Part shown: positions 56,601 to 64,000 of the stretch, in pieces | Numbering within the stretch: the stretch's first letter is position 1 | Layout: every line of letters starts with the position of its first letter | Source of the DNA: Oceanobacter sp. | GTDB taxonomy: Bacteria; Pseudomonadota; Gammaproteobacteria; Pseudomonadales; Oceanobacteraceae | Direction of reading: 5' to 3' | Assembly: GCA_002733645.1 (NCBI GenBank) | Contig: NVWL01000010.1 | Span: 1-64,000 of the forward strand | DNA length: 64,000 bases | The notes under the pieces: model-generated | Told to the model about the DNA's origin: nothing | Database searches by the model: none | What the model saw: the letters and a program-made list of their open reading frames with translations, nothing else | Program-made: the position numbers and the translations under genes

Positions 56601-57091
56601 CCACAATCTACTGTTAATGAAGTATCTGTACTATTTATTGTTTTGTCATTGTGTTCGTTTTGATCAATACCAAGGAAATACCTTGGTCCCCACCATTTAT
56701 TATTAGTGGTGTTGCCTTTAATTCTAGTCCGACCTGTATAGGTCCCTGTATTCTTAGCTGCCGAGAGTGCGGACGTACATATAATCTGACTTTCGGCAAC
56801 ATCATTCTGACGGATATTAGAGGCAACAGCATCAAGAGAGTTAAATGGCTTATATAAGTAATACAAATTAGAATTGAATTGATATTTGCTATTGTCGTAA
56901 ACCGTTGAAGAATCGTATGGAGGCCGGGTGAGAGTTTCAGGATCGTTCATACTTCCTGATGTATCTAAAATAAACAGTACGTTGCTGTCTTTAACACTGC
57001 CTGTGCCTGTGAATATTTCGATATCGTCTGCAATGGCAATTGGTGTGTTTGCCAGCATAAAAATAAGACTTAAAGCGAATAATTTTTTCAT
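53648..57091 (-). CDS. pilY1: Pilus assembly/adhesion protein PilY1
   Basis: 1147 residues. Signal peptide (LFALSLIFMLANTPIAIA), then a von Willebrand A domain whose metal site begins LFILDTSGSMND (DxSxS), and a C-terminal beta-propeller with Ca-binding loops: DRNNDGYVD near residue 855 and the dockerin-like DINLNGIVDGDD near residue 700. The C-terminal Cys pairs (CPEGETC, CNDYAI) may form disulfides. Known roles in the family are pilus tip adhesin, calcium-controlled extension, and surface sensing. PilY2 is absent here. Lies between pilE and pilX. Confidence 0.94.
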   Translation of the reverse strand: MKKLFALSLIFMLANTPIAIADDIEIFTGTGSVKDSNVLFILDTSGSMNDPETLTRPPYDSSTVYDNSKYQFNSNLYYLYKPFNSLDAVASNIRQNDVAESQIICTSALSAAKNTGTYTGRTRIKGNTTNNKWWGPRYFLGIDQNEHNDKTINSTDTSLTVDCGETSGWAGWLPPLPYTGYFARLYSGNYLNYLAVEGESDVTTTRMAIMKRAAKDAIGSLPENVNIGLMRFNTDSDGGRVIAAMQPARDNLQTLSNAIDSLTPNGGTPLSETMYEAGLYMTSQTAKYSARTGSGNNKSIPEAFAAGSNTQFKIPDLSNSCGIVNKIVLFTDGAPSEDNSANEDIENQLSGLNLAHKTVAINNPCATDDSGLPAYKTDGSFAGIHGHCMEEAAFALYEKYGIITDTIGGFSGTQAVETKEKLENTAKAGGGSFASASSYDTVRDAFQNSAVEALEAPSTFTAPAIAVSSYNSLQLSNELYYAVFAPNDTGAWAGNLKRYSISDKGIVDKKGKIAIAANGFFDDLAVSLWSDTVDGSDVRKGGAAEQFGNVTTRNIKMLDTSGNLIQVTPERILSLNNNLLGLGDSGIADAVLNTDNGTTITYKEGVANWISGLTQDGTSNRQEMEDAIHSRPIVINYSNNQSIVFIGTNGGYLHAFDTSNGHEVFSLIPHELLPNALGYVDRSRTSAQNKIYGLDGAITYWHNDINLNGIVDGDDTVYLYVGMRRGGHSYYAFDITKPDSPSLLWQKHGNYLNNNKNIPTVSDGYSRLGQTWSSLKPALVKWKNKNTVVLFAGGGYDPAEDSSSATRLEHTTGNTVYMIDALSGNVLWNAYDDVAGASSEMKSSFPSDIAPVDRNNDGYVDLLYAADVGGRLWRFDLISKSNTFTGGVIADINSSESNGISENRRFYVSPDVSFINTTRPTQVILDDGTIKTVYVKDSFLLVSIGSGYRAHPLSEDVNDHFYLIKDMYGRDFPTSYTKINVSDLAEWTSADATDEVKSKHGWYFDPPIVGEKIMSPSLTLNGVVTFSTFAKGDDNAEVSCTGNLGNSRQYQFAPSAEIRNRVTCSDGTDSCKANIPGETVTIKTTTTRLTPPGTLIEIPPEACPEGETCVAPKCNDYAISILSGTTVTESNLDRCDLFETNYWEEEL

Positions 57092-57103
57092 TTTGATCTC
57101 CTA

Positions 57104-57622
57104 CTAGCGGCCGCTGGATGGAACGAAGTATTTAAACCCTAATTTTTGACTCGACCGAAAACGTCCACTACTGTCTGTTGTGTCTGAAGTAATTTCGAAG
57201 GGCATGGTTGCAATAGCACCGACACTGCTATCTTTACCATCTAGGCCGAAATTAAAATTCACTGGAATATTTAGGGTGTATCTAAGTCGACTGAGTTGTG
57301 TGTATGGCTCTCTAGTCGTATCCAGTATTGATTGCAGAGAAATCGCTTCTGGAGCGGGGGCGCCATCTGCGTTTTCTGTTACGGCTCCTTCCATTGCGCG
57401 ACTTAAGTCCTGGACTTTGGCGAGCTCGTTTTTGTAGCCGTCGTACTGTGACCCCAATTCTCGTTTCGATGTATGAAACACATCCTCTTTAATCTGCAAG
57501 TTACCCACGACACGAAGCTGTGTTGTTGAGCCTTGCAGACTTAAAATCGCTAAAAACGTCACTGAGGTCAGCATGACCAAGCTGACGACCAGTGCGCTGC
57601 CGTGTTGCTTTACTATTTTCAT
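57104..57622 (-). CDS. pilX: Type IV minor pilin PilX
   Basis: 172 residues. N-terminal KIVKQHGSALVVSLVMLTSV resembles PilX-type sequences; the processing Gly is followed by a Ser, and the position of Glu5 is Val, a departure from the usual E5 rule that PilX members show. Helical segment about 8-30, then a polar head. It probably joins PilV, PilW and FimU in a priming subcomplex with PilY1. Weak family identity beyond the N-terminus. Confidence 0.8.
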   Translation of the reverse strand: MKIVKQHGSALVVSLVMLTSVTFLAILSLQGSTTQLRVVGNLQIKEDVFHTSKRELGSQYDGYKNELAKVQDLSRAMEGAVTENADGAPAPEAISLQSILDTTREPYTQLSRLRYTLNIPVNFNFGLDGKDSSVGAIATMPFEITSDTTDSSGRFRSSQKLGFKYFVPSSGR

Positions 57623-57636
57623 AGGTTGGCCTCGTA

Positions 57637-58488
57637 TTAATTCAGTAACGTGACAGTGGTTGTGAACACCTGTCGCGCTATTTGATCGTTAAACGTGTAA
57701 GTAAGTGAATCCATTACAATATAATTTTGATCCCGCGATGGGGCTTCTGTGGTGGATAGCGCTTGCGTTAAAAAGCCGATACGCATGGCGTAGACATTAG
57801 ACCAGTTAGTTACTTGATCGGCGTTGTAGTAAGCACTGACGTTGAGGGTGTCATTAGTTAGTACAGCATTGCCTTGTCCAAATAAAACATGCATGGAAAG
57901 TACGCCAGCAGCAAGGGCTTGAGAGGCACCAAAGTTATCCCCCGGATTTGCTCTCACGGTGCCGTTTTCATCAAAGGACTGACAGCGAAGGTTGCTTAAA
58001 CCATTATTATCAACCTCAACCCAATACACGTCAGTCACCGTCACGTTTGCGGTGATGTTGTTACCATCAGCATCAAGAAGTGCACTGCCATAACAGGTAA
58101 CTGCATTGCTTTTTGGAATCGTCTTAGTTGAATCCATAGGGTCTTCTTCGACTTCTGCGACTCGTCGCACCGCTATGCGATCTCCTGTGCCTGAGTCGTT
58201 TTCGCGGATGCAGATTGTCTCTGATGCATCCACACACAAGGTACCAAATGCTACAAGGCCAGTATCTTCAGGGTCGTACCCTGTTTTGAGTAATTGGCGA
58301 TTAATATAATCAACCGCGAAGCGACCGCTTTCTTGTGAGTCGGCTAATGTGTCGGATACAGACGCTGCTTGGTTGCTACTAATTAGAATGCTGCCGACGG
58401 CAAATACCACTATCAGGCTGAGTGTCATGGCAATCATTAGCTCAACCAGAGTTAAGCCTTGTTGTTTATGTAAACTTATTTTTATCAT
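57637..58488 (-). CDS. pilW: Type IV minor pilin PilW
   Basis: 283 residues. Leader KISLHKQQG, cut before LTLVELMIAMTLSLIVVFAVGSIL, with Glu5 in the mature form, then a long beta-rich head typical of PilW. Several Cys (LCVD, ICIRE, TCYGS, RCQS) may pair. Its start overlaps the pilV stop by 4 nt. Confidence 0.9.
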   Translation of the reverse strand: MIKISLHKQQGLTLVELMIAMTLSLIVVFAVGSILISSNQAASVSDTLADSQESGRFAVDYINRQLLKTGYDPEDTGLVAFGTLCVDASETICIRENDSGTGDRIAVRRVAEVEEDPMDSTKTIPKSNAVTCYGSALLDADGNNITANVTVTDVYWVEVDNNGLSNLRCQSFDENGTVRANPGDNFGASQALAAGVLSMHVLFGQGNAVLTNDTLNVSAYYNADQVTNWSNVYAMRIGFLTQALSTTEAPSRDQNYIVMDSLTYTFNDQIARQVFTTTVTLLN

Positions 58489-59084
58489 GGGCGAAATACC
58501 ACGCTGTAGTCTTCACGCGCTGTCTCGGCGAGTGTTCCAGCTTCTAGATAATAAACATCGTCACCATCGGCGTCTTGGCCAGCAGTGCGAGAGTTCCAAG
58601 AGATAACGAGCTCTAAGTCGCCGTCACCAAGATCATTCACGACTAAGCCAGGTCTGCTAATAAATGATGCCGAGCTCGTCATGGCGCTTGAACCTGTCAG
58701 TGCAGCAGTGCCACAGAGGGCATCCCAAAGGTCGAATGTTGCCATTTCGGTGTTGGTGCAATCTCCCGCGGCGGCTTCTTGATTGCCGTCTAATGAGTAG
58801 GAGGCACACATTTTTACCGCAGGGGCATTTGAAGCCCCATCTCCGTTAACACAATTTATGCCTGCCGTTGTGTAATCATTAACGGCTATATTGTTTGCAC
58901 GTATTCGATTAATTAAGTCGTTAGCTACCCAAATAGCATGCGTGCGGTTGCCCGTATCAGACACCGAGCGAATAGATTGCATTTGCATCGCGCTTAAGCC
59001 GAGTAAGCCAATGGTAGTGATAACAACCGTGACTAAGACTTCTATTAAGCCAATGCCGTACTGACGACTTATTGAGTTATGCAT
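58485..59084 (-). CDS. pilV: Type IV minor pilin PilV
   Basis: 199 residues. Leader HNSISRQYG, cut before IGLIEVLVTVVITTIGLLGL with Glu5 present, then the family block SAMQMQSI and AIWVANDLINRIRANN. A Cys-containing head (NCVNG, MCASY, DCTNTE, LCGTA) is typical. The start lies inside the last codons of fimU (16-nt overlap), so the pilins are translationally linked. Confidence 0.92.
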   Translation of the reverse strand: MHNSISRQYGIGLIEVLVTVVITTIGLLGLSAMQMQSIRSVSDTGNRTHAIWVANDLINRIRANNIAVNDYTTAGINCVNGDGASNAPAVKMCASYSLDGNQEAAAGDCTNTEMATFDLWDALCGTAALTGSSAMTSSASFISRPGLVVNDLGDGDLELVISWNSRTAGQDADGDDVYYLEAGTLAETAREDYSVVFRP

Positions 59085-59518
59085 GCCAGCTCCGTTTCTG
59101 CAATTTGTCCAGATCTCAATAGGGAGAATGATTTATCTTCATTACCCGTACAACCGCTGGTGCGAATGGTGATAGTGTCGGTGCTTTCTATCTGACCTGT
59201 AGCGGTAAACGCGACTGAGTCTAACCCCTCGGCACTCGTCACTGTAATCGTGTCATCCAGAATATCTCGAACTCTTAGGGTATCATTCGACGTTTCAGCA
59301 ATGATGTTCCAACCGCCATCTATGGCTGATATCCTAACGACTTCACTTCGTGAAATTGCATGGCTGCGGGCGAATTGTAAATCCTGTTTGAATAGCCCGG
59401 TAATACGCTCGGCTTTCGAGTTAGACAACATATTGCTCATGGAGGGCACTGCTATTGCGGCAATGATTCCGACAATAGCCAACGTGACCATGAGTTCGAG
59501 CATCGTAAAGCCACTCAT
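59069..59518 (-). CDS. fimU: Type IV minor pilin FimU/FimT-type (GspH fold)
   Basis: 149 residues. Very short leader MSG, then FTMLELMVTLAIVGIIAAIAVP with Glu5. A GspH-type head follows, ending with SFSLLRSGQIAETELACIT. The ATG at 59518 has AAGGA five nt upstream; an ATG six codons earlier and a TTG four codons before that are less likely. First gene of the operon fimU-pilV-pilW-pilX-pilY1-pilE, the same order as in Pseudomonas. A TAATAT in the gap upstream could be its -10. Confidence 0.88.
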   Translation of the reverse strand: MSGFTMLELMVTLAIVGIIAAIAVPSMSNMLSNSKAERITGLFKQDLQFARSHAISRSEVVRISAIDGGWNIIAETSNDTLRVRDILDDTITVTSAEGLDSVAFTATGQIESTDTITIRTSGCTGNEDKSFSLLRSGQIAETELACITQ

Positions 59519-59670
59519 GTATTTCCTTGCTCTCATACTTTTTACCAATGCAATGTTTATTCACTATTTTTACACGAATATATTAACCCTACAGAGTACT
59601 GGTTCCGATTCTGTTCAGATAAGCGGTCTGAATTGCATTCTCAGTGGAATGAGTGGTATGAAAAGTTACA

Positions 59671-60243
59671 TTAATTGCACCGTACTTCATTACCGCTGCT
59701 GTTTTCTACTAGACCATCATTGTTGTCATCTTGGCCTAAGCGAATACGCCCTACGTTGGAAATAATAATGGTTGCAGACAGGTCTCGTTGGCCATTAAGG
59801 CATACCTTTACTGTTCCATTGTGACCGAAGGCGGTACCTGATGGTCGGAACATAATTGCGTTGTTGCGGCTGAACTCGCGGGCTAGGTGGTCATCGTTGT
59901 TCGGTAGTGAGGGGAAGGTGCGAATAGTAATTTCGTCATTATCTAAAATTTGATTTTGATTACGATCTTCAAACACCGTTAGCTGTCTGTTCCAGTCATT
60001 GTGGCATTCATCGCCAGTATCTAATGGACAAAGACTGACAGGTAGGCCCCGGTATACGGCCATGGATCGCGTCAAGGCAATAGCACGATGGATTGTCGAG
60101 ACCTGTGCCTTGAATTGACTTTGTTCGATGAGGGCGCTCATTGCCGGAAGGCCGACGCCAAGCAGAATGCCAACAATGGCCAGCGTCACCAGTAACTCAA
60201 TAAGTGTAAATCCATTTTTCGGTTTTAAATCCAGCGCTTCCAT
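59671..60243 (-). CDS. fimT: Type IV minor pilin FimT-type (GspH fold)
   Basis: 190 residues. Leader EALDLKPKNG, cut before FTLIELLVTLAIVGILLGVGLP with Glu5. GspH head with LCPLDTGDECHNDW and a C-terminal RIRLGQDDNNDG stretch. FimT proteins in some species bind DNA for natural transformation; whether this one does is not visible. The gene is separate from the operon (150-bp gap to fimU) and 85 bp from pilR; it has GCAAGGATCGCAAAG before its ATG. Confidence 0.85.
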   Translation of the reverse strand: MEALDLKPKNGFTLIELLVTLAIVGILLGVGLPAMSALIEQSQFKAQVSTIHRAIALTRSMAVYRGLPVSLCPLDTGDECHNDWNRQLTVFEDRNQNQILDNDEITIRTFPSLPNNDDHLAREFSRNNAIMFRPSGTAFGHNGTVKVCLNGQRDLSATIIISNVGRIRLGQDDNNDGLVENSSGNEVRCN

Positions 60244-60328
60244 CTTTGCGATCCTTGCAGGGTGAGTGACCCATTACTGTAACAACTCTCCTGCGAAGGT
60301 CACTCAGCCGAATTTCTTATTTTTTCCA

Positions 60329-61648
60329 TTAATCTATGTCTAATTTCTTACACCGATAGCGCAGCGCACGGAAGCTAATGCCCAATCGTTCAGCGGCGGC
60401 GGTCTTGTTCCAACGTGTGCTTTTGAGGGCTTCTTCAATGGCTTCACGCTCTAATCGTTCAAGGTAGCCTTCAAGATCTCCAAGGGCTTCGGTATGAATA
60501 TGCGCGCCAGCGGCTTGCTTAGGGGCGTCGAATTGTAGGTCTGTGACTTGGATTTCGTCGCTCTCCATTAGCGTAAAGGCACGTTGTAACATGCTGTCGA
60601 GTTCGCGGATATTGCCTTTAAATGGATGGCGCATTAGGGCTTCTAGTGCCATCTCGCTGATGCTGACCTTGGGCATATCCCATTCAGTCGCGTAGTTGGT
60701 GAGGAAGTATTCAACCAGTTGCGCTATGTCTTCACGACGATTATCAAGTGACGGAATTTCTAAGCCAACGACTTTAAGCCGGAAGTACAGGTCTTGCCTG
60801 AAGCTTCCTTGCTCGACAAGGTTGTTCAGGTCGGCAGCACTGGTGCTGATTAGGCGAGCATCAATGGCGATGCCTTGATCAATACCGGGGTGGTGGATTT
60901 TCTTTTCTTGCAGTACACCTAGCAATTTGGCTTGAATATCAGCGGGTAGGCGGTCTACATCATTGAGAACTAGGGTGCCTTTATCCGCCTCGCGGAATGC
61001 TCCTAGTGTGTTGTGTTTGGTGTTCCCGAATAATACGTCGTCAGCACTGCCTTCTTGTAATGCATCGCAGTTGACGGTGATGAATGGAAATTCGCTGCGT
61101 GAGCTTTGGCTATGTATCGCTTGTGCTACCGCTTCTTTGCCAACGCCCACTTGGCCATATAGTAGAGCCGGTGCTTGGGTACGGGCGACCTTACGAACGG
61201 TAGAGCGTAAATTTTCCATGATTGTTGAGTTGCCAACCAATAAACTTTGGCATTGCTCGGGGATCGCGCCTCGCACTTTACTTAATTTAAGCGCTGAGGT
61301 GGCTAGCGAGCGTAAACGGTTGGTGTCTAATGGCTTAGCAACGACATCGAACGCGCCTGCCTTTAGCGCGTTTACTCCGAGTTCTAAGTTACCAAAGGCG
61401 GTGATCATCGCGACGGGCATTTCAGGAAAATTACGGCTGCAATGATTGATTAGTTGCATCCCGTCACCGTCAGGTAGCTTCATGTCTGTAATGCAAAAAT
61501 GAAAGGTGTTTTGACGCAAAAGCTCGGTGGCTTCACTGACGTTGGCTGCTAGCTTGCAAGCTAGCCCCATGCGCTCAAAGGTCATACTGAGCAGAGAGCG
61601 GATATCTTTTTCGTCATCCACGATCAATGCGCAGGGTTCCGACAGCAT
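60329..61648 (-). CDS. pilR: PilR-like response regulator lacking the GAFTGA loop
   Basis: 439 residues. Receiver (about 1-118) with Asp11/Asp12, phospho-acceptor Asp55 and Lys105; AAA+ domain (about 138-360); Fis-type HTH at the end (WNKTAAAERLGISFRALRYR). The AAA+ domain is degenerate: Walker A is GQVGVGKE, the stretch FGNTKHNTLGAF replaces FGHKKGSFTGA... and is about seven residues short, and Walker B reads LVLND instead of LFLDE. The GAFTGA motif that contacts sigma54 is absent. The chosen ATG has AGAGGATACACGT upstream. Partner kinase pilS follows the usual arrangement. Confidence 0.88.
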   Translation of the reverse strand: MLSEPCALIVDDEKDIRSLLSMTFERMGLACKLAANVSEATELLRQNTFHFCITDMKLPDGDGMQLINHCSRNFPEMPVAMITAFGNLELGVNALKAGAFDVVAKPLDTNRLRSLATSALKLSKVRGAIPEQCQSLLVGNSTIMENLRSTVRKVARTQAPALLYGQVGVGKEAVAQAIHSQSSRSEFPFITVNCDALQEGSADDVLFGNTKHNTLGAFREADKGTLVLNDVDRLPADIQAKLLGVLQEKKIHHPGIDQGIAIDARLISTSAADLNNLVEQGSFRQDLYFRLKVVGLEIPSLDNRREDIAQLVEYFLTNYATEWDMPKVSISEMALEALMRHPFKGNIRELDSMLQRAFTLMESDEIQVTDLQFDAPKQAAGAHIHTEALGDLEGYLERLEREAIEEALKSTRWNKTAAAERLGISFRALRYRCKKLDID

Positions 61649-61813
61649 ACGTGTATCCTCTTTGGTATTTACGTCATTATTAGAGGTGCGTAATTTAAAG
61701 TTGTGTGATTTCAAGTAAGTGAAAATGAATTATGACGAAGTTTCGCTATGAGCGCTGTGACAATGACCACACATTCGTTGTAATTAGCTTAATGTCTTTG
61801 TTAAGCCGTCGTC

Positions 61814-63349
61814 TTACATTTTAAGAGTTAAGCGAAAACAAGCTCCCGTGTCATGTGGAATATACTCAATGGATGCTTGGTTTGCTTGGCATAGTTCGCG
61901 GCATAAATAGAGGCCCAGCCCCGTGCCATTGTGTTCAGTTGTACTGAACGGTTCAAATAGACGATCTCTTTGATTATCGGCCACACCCAAACCATTATCA
62001 ATAACATCTATTTCCACCCGGTTACGTCCTGCAGGTAGCACGTCGATTGTGAGTTTAGGTGGGTGAATACGTGCTTTGCGTGCATAGCGTAAACCATTAA
62101 CGCATAAGTTGGTGAGTACTTGATTAAGGTGATCAGCATCAAATTGTACTTGCAAGTCATTTGGGCAATTGATGATAAATTCATAATCACTAAGGCTGTC
62201 TAATTGTTTGAAGAGCACAATAAACTCATGCAAAAAAGCAGACAGTGGAAGCGAGCTGAGTGTTGCCTTACGGCCACTTGAAAGCTGCAATATATCTCGA
62301 ATCGTGCGGTTAATTCGTTGGCTGTTGTTTTCAATAATACTTGTCAGTTCTCGGTCTTGATCGGTCAGGTGAGGCGCTTCAGATAATAGCTGAGCCGCTT
62401 GGTTTAACGACGATAATGGGTTGCGAATCTCATGAGCAATACTGGCCGTCAAGCGTCCTAAGGACGCGAGCTTTATTTGCTGTGCTTCAGCAGAGATACG
62501 GGCATCGTCCTCTAACAATAATAGAAAGTCATCATCGGTATCCGATATCGCAATATAGCGTACGGATAAGCTGGTGCCGTTGAGTGTTAAGCGGGTATTC
62601 GCGTGTACATTAATTAGTTCCGCAGGGAGTAGCCCGCCGCGTTTCAGCGAAAACCATTGAAGGGCCGTATCATTGAAAAATAAAACACTCTGGTCGTGAT
62701 TACAGGCAATAATGCCGTCGGGTAAGTTCATTAGTGCGTGTTGGCTTAAACGCTGTAATCGTCGGATATTTTTTGCATTGTAAGAAGCCAAACTGAGCGC
62801 ATCTTTAATCCGCCGGGACAGTAACTGCGTTAAACCGGCGATGGCAAAGCAGATGGCACCATACACACCGGTATTGGCTGAGTCAGAAATACCAAAGTCT
62901 TGAGGCACTATATGCTGGGTGTAGATAACGGCAATACTGACCCATGCCGCGACGCTATAGCCGAGTATGCCTGGCGCCAGCAAGTTGGCAATGATGATAG
63001 GGATAAGCAATAGGCTTGAAAACCCGGCTTCTAAGCCACCCGATGAATACATTAATCCTGTGAGTAGGGCGGTCTCAACAAAGAGGTAGGCGGTGGCAGC
63101 CTGAGAGTCAGATGTGCGGCTAATGATGGCGGCAAATATAGCGGCGCTGAATACATACACCGATGACAGGACCAGAAACATTTGCGGTACCTTGCCACCT
63201 AGAATAATGTCCTTGCTATCAATGCCATCAATGACGATAAGAGTCAGCGCCAAGAGCAAAGAGTAGTAGCTGTAAAAACGCAGTAAACGGCTACCACGAC
63301 CGATGTGTTCGTTTGTCTCTGGTTTGGCTGTAAAAGAGTTGAAGGGCAT
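61814..63349 (-). CDS. pilS: Sensor histidine kinase PilS
   Basis: 511 residues from the chosen ATG: six membrane helices (about 20-185), a PAS-like segment (about 205-300), DHp with the phospho-acceptor His in SIAHEIRNPLSSL, and a HATPase with DNGLGV, EPFSTTEHNGTGLGLYL. All catalytic boxes look intact, unlike its partner PilR. In Pseudomonas, PilS senses pilin in the membrane. The start is uncertain: an ATG at 63400 is also possible, while a GTG at 63436 would overlap nadE. Divergent from nadE; a 165-bp gap separates it from pilR. Confidence 0.92.
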   Translation of the reverse strand: MPFNSFTAKPETNEHIGRGSRLLRFYSYYSLLLALTLIVIDGIDSKDIILGGKVPQMFLVLSSVYVFSAAIFAAIISRTSDSQAATAYLFVETALLTGLMYSSGGLEAGFSSLLLIPIIIANLLAPGILGYSVAAWVSIAVIYTQHIVPQDFGISDSANTGVYGAICFAIAGLTQLLSRRIKDALSLASYNAKNIRRLQRLSQHALMNLPDGIIACNHDQSVLFFNDTALQWFSLKRGGLLPAELINVHANTRLTLNGTSLSVRYIAISDTDDDFLLLLEDDARISAEAQQIKLASLGRLTASIAHEIRNPLSSLNQAAQLLSEAPHLTDQDRELTSIIENNSQRINRTIRDILQLSSGRKATLSSLPLSAFLHEFIVLFKQLDSLSDYEFIINCPNDLQVQFDADHLNQVLTNLCVNGLRYARKARIHPPKLTIDVLPAGRNRVEIDVIDNGLGVADNQRDRLFEPFSTTEHNGTGLGLYLCRELCQANQASIEYIPHDTGACFRLTLKM

Positions 63350-63423
63350 CCTGAGTATCCGGTTTGCGTCCTGAGGCGTATTTTCAGACAATACGTGCAT
63401 CTGAAAGAGGTTAACCTGAGTCC

Positions 63424-64000
63424 ATGTCCGAGTCACTGCACAAATCCCCGAGCGACCCCCAGCTCAAATCACTGCCATCCGTTCTGACGATTGCGTTAGG
63501 GCAGTGTAATTTTCATGTGGGTGACCTTCCGGGGAATACTGAAAAAATTATTCAAAGTGCGACAGATGCTGCCACGCAAGGCGCAGATCTTATTGTCTTT
63601 ACTGAGCTAGCATTAACGGGATACCCACCAGAAGACCTACTATTGCGGCCGAGTCTTAAGCACCGTATTGATCAGGCCTTAGAACAAATAGCCCTCGCCA
63701 GCCATCAAATTGCCATTGCAATTGGGTACCCGTCGCAGCACCAGAATGCGCTGTTTAATTGTGCTGGCGTGTGGCACCAAGGTGAGCTTTTGGGTGAATA
63801 CGCCAAACAAGAGCTTCCTAATTACCAAGTGTTTGATGAAAAACGCTATTTTACGTCTGGGCAGAACGCGACGGTGGTCGAGCTCAATGGCGTAAAATTA
63901 GGGTTAACTGTGTGTGAAGACGTGTGGTTTGACGCACCAGTGGCGCAAGCGGTAGAAGCCGGTGCTGAGTTGATTCTAAATTTAAACGCATCGCCTTTTC
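63424..64000 (+). CDS. nadE: Glutamine-dependent NAD+ synthetase (partial)
   Basis: First 192 residues only; the window ends inside the gene. The N-terminal nitrilase-type amidase domain shows FTELALTGYPPEDLL (catalytic Glu), KQELPNYQVFDEKRYF (Lys) and GLTVCEDVWF (Cys), the triad that releases ammonia from glutamine. The synthetase half would lie beyond. Final step of NAD synthesis, thus linked in pathway to nadD in this window. Divergent from pilS. Confidence 0.93.
   Translation, partial: MSESLHKSPSDPQLKSLPSVLTIALGQCNFHVGDLPGNTEKIIQSATDAATQGADLIVFTELALTGYPPEDLLLRPSLKHRIDQALEQIALASHQIAIAIGYPSQHQNALFNCAGVWHQGELLGEYAKQELPNYQVFDEKRYFTSGQNATVVELNGVKLGLTVCEDVWFDAPVAQAVEAGAELILNLNASPF

Noticed and set aside
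60264..60305. Inverted repeat GAGTGACC/GGTCACTC between fimT and pilR as a terminator
   Set aside because: The arms are 26 nt apart and no T-run follows; it may be chance or a weak regulatory site.
63400..63436. PilS starting at GTG 63436
   Set aside because: It would overlap the divergent nadE start at 63424; downstream ATGs give a length and N-terminus closer to known PilS.

Overview
The window reads as a chromosome segment of a marine gammaproteobacterium of the Oceanospirillales type (Thalassolituus/Oleibacter/Oceanobacter-like). The reasons are Pseudomonas-like gene order in three housekeeping blocks (proA-nadD-rsfS-rlmH-mrdA-rodA-mltB-rlpA; dacA-ybeD-lipB-lipA; ispB/rplU-rpmA-obgE-proB ... 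rpsT-murJ-ribF-ileS-lspA-fkpB-ispH followed by the minor type IV pilin cluster), moderate GC and many short lineage-type hypothetical genes. The genus is inferred from gene order and protein character, not from a database match.

Layout. 1-1110: end of an integron-type cassette array: two small minus-strand genes, each followed by an attC-like site, plus a third attC. 1111-1806: no gene, but a family of palindromes sharing a GCATGCGCG core and a perfect LexA box that drives dinB. 2.9-17.3 kb: accessory-like region with a PAP2 phosphatase/glycosyltransferase pair, AraC and TetR regulators, a MioC-like flavodoxin, a DUF481 outer-membrane protein, an FAD oxidase with a periplasmic binding protein, small unknown genes, a CBS protein, a GAF plus Fis-type HTH regulator behind a sigma54-type promoter, a second glycosyltransferase, and a 39-residue CcoM-like cytochrome cbb3 subunit behind two ANR/FNR boxes. 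17.3-24.8 kb (minus): cell elongation and NAD/proline genes. 25-27 kb: two tandem membrane proteins with degenerate GGDEF domains. 28-32 kb: DedA, YchJ and unknown genes. 32-35.5 kb: dacA-ybeD-lipB-lipA. 36-39.4 kb: a receiver-domain protein with an apparent frameshift, trxC and dsbD. 39.5-53.1 kb: ispB, ribosomal proteins, obgE, proB, kdsA, and the murJ-to-ispH run. 53.2-63.3 kb (minus): pilE-pilY1-pilX-pilW-pilV-fimU, fimT, pilR and pilS. The window ends inside nadE.

How they work together. mrdA/rodA/mltB/rlpA/dacA and murJ/lspA build and remodel the envelope. lipB/lipA make protein-bound lipoate. dsbD/trxC handle thiol redox. The minor pilins and PilY1 prime type IV pili, with PilS/PilR as the expected regulators.

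Most unusual points: PilR has lost the GAFTGA sigma54-contact loop and the normal Walker B acids; a NifA-like regulator lacks its AAA+ domain but sits behind a sigma54-type promoter; several genes carry 12-17 bp tandem duplications at or just after the stop codon; nadD contains an in-frame 12-bp repeat tract; and an integron cassette remnant adjoins an SOS-controlled dinB. No complete new defence or biosynthetic system was recognised.
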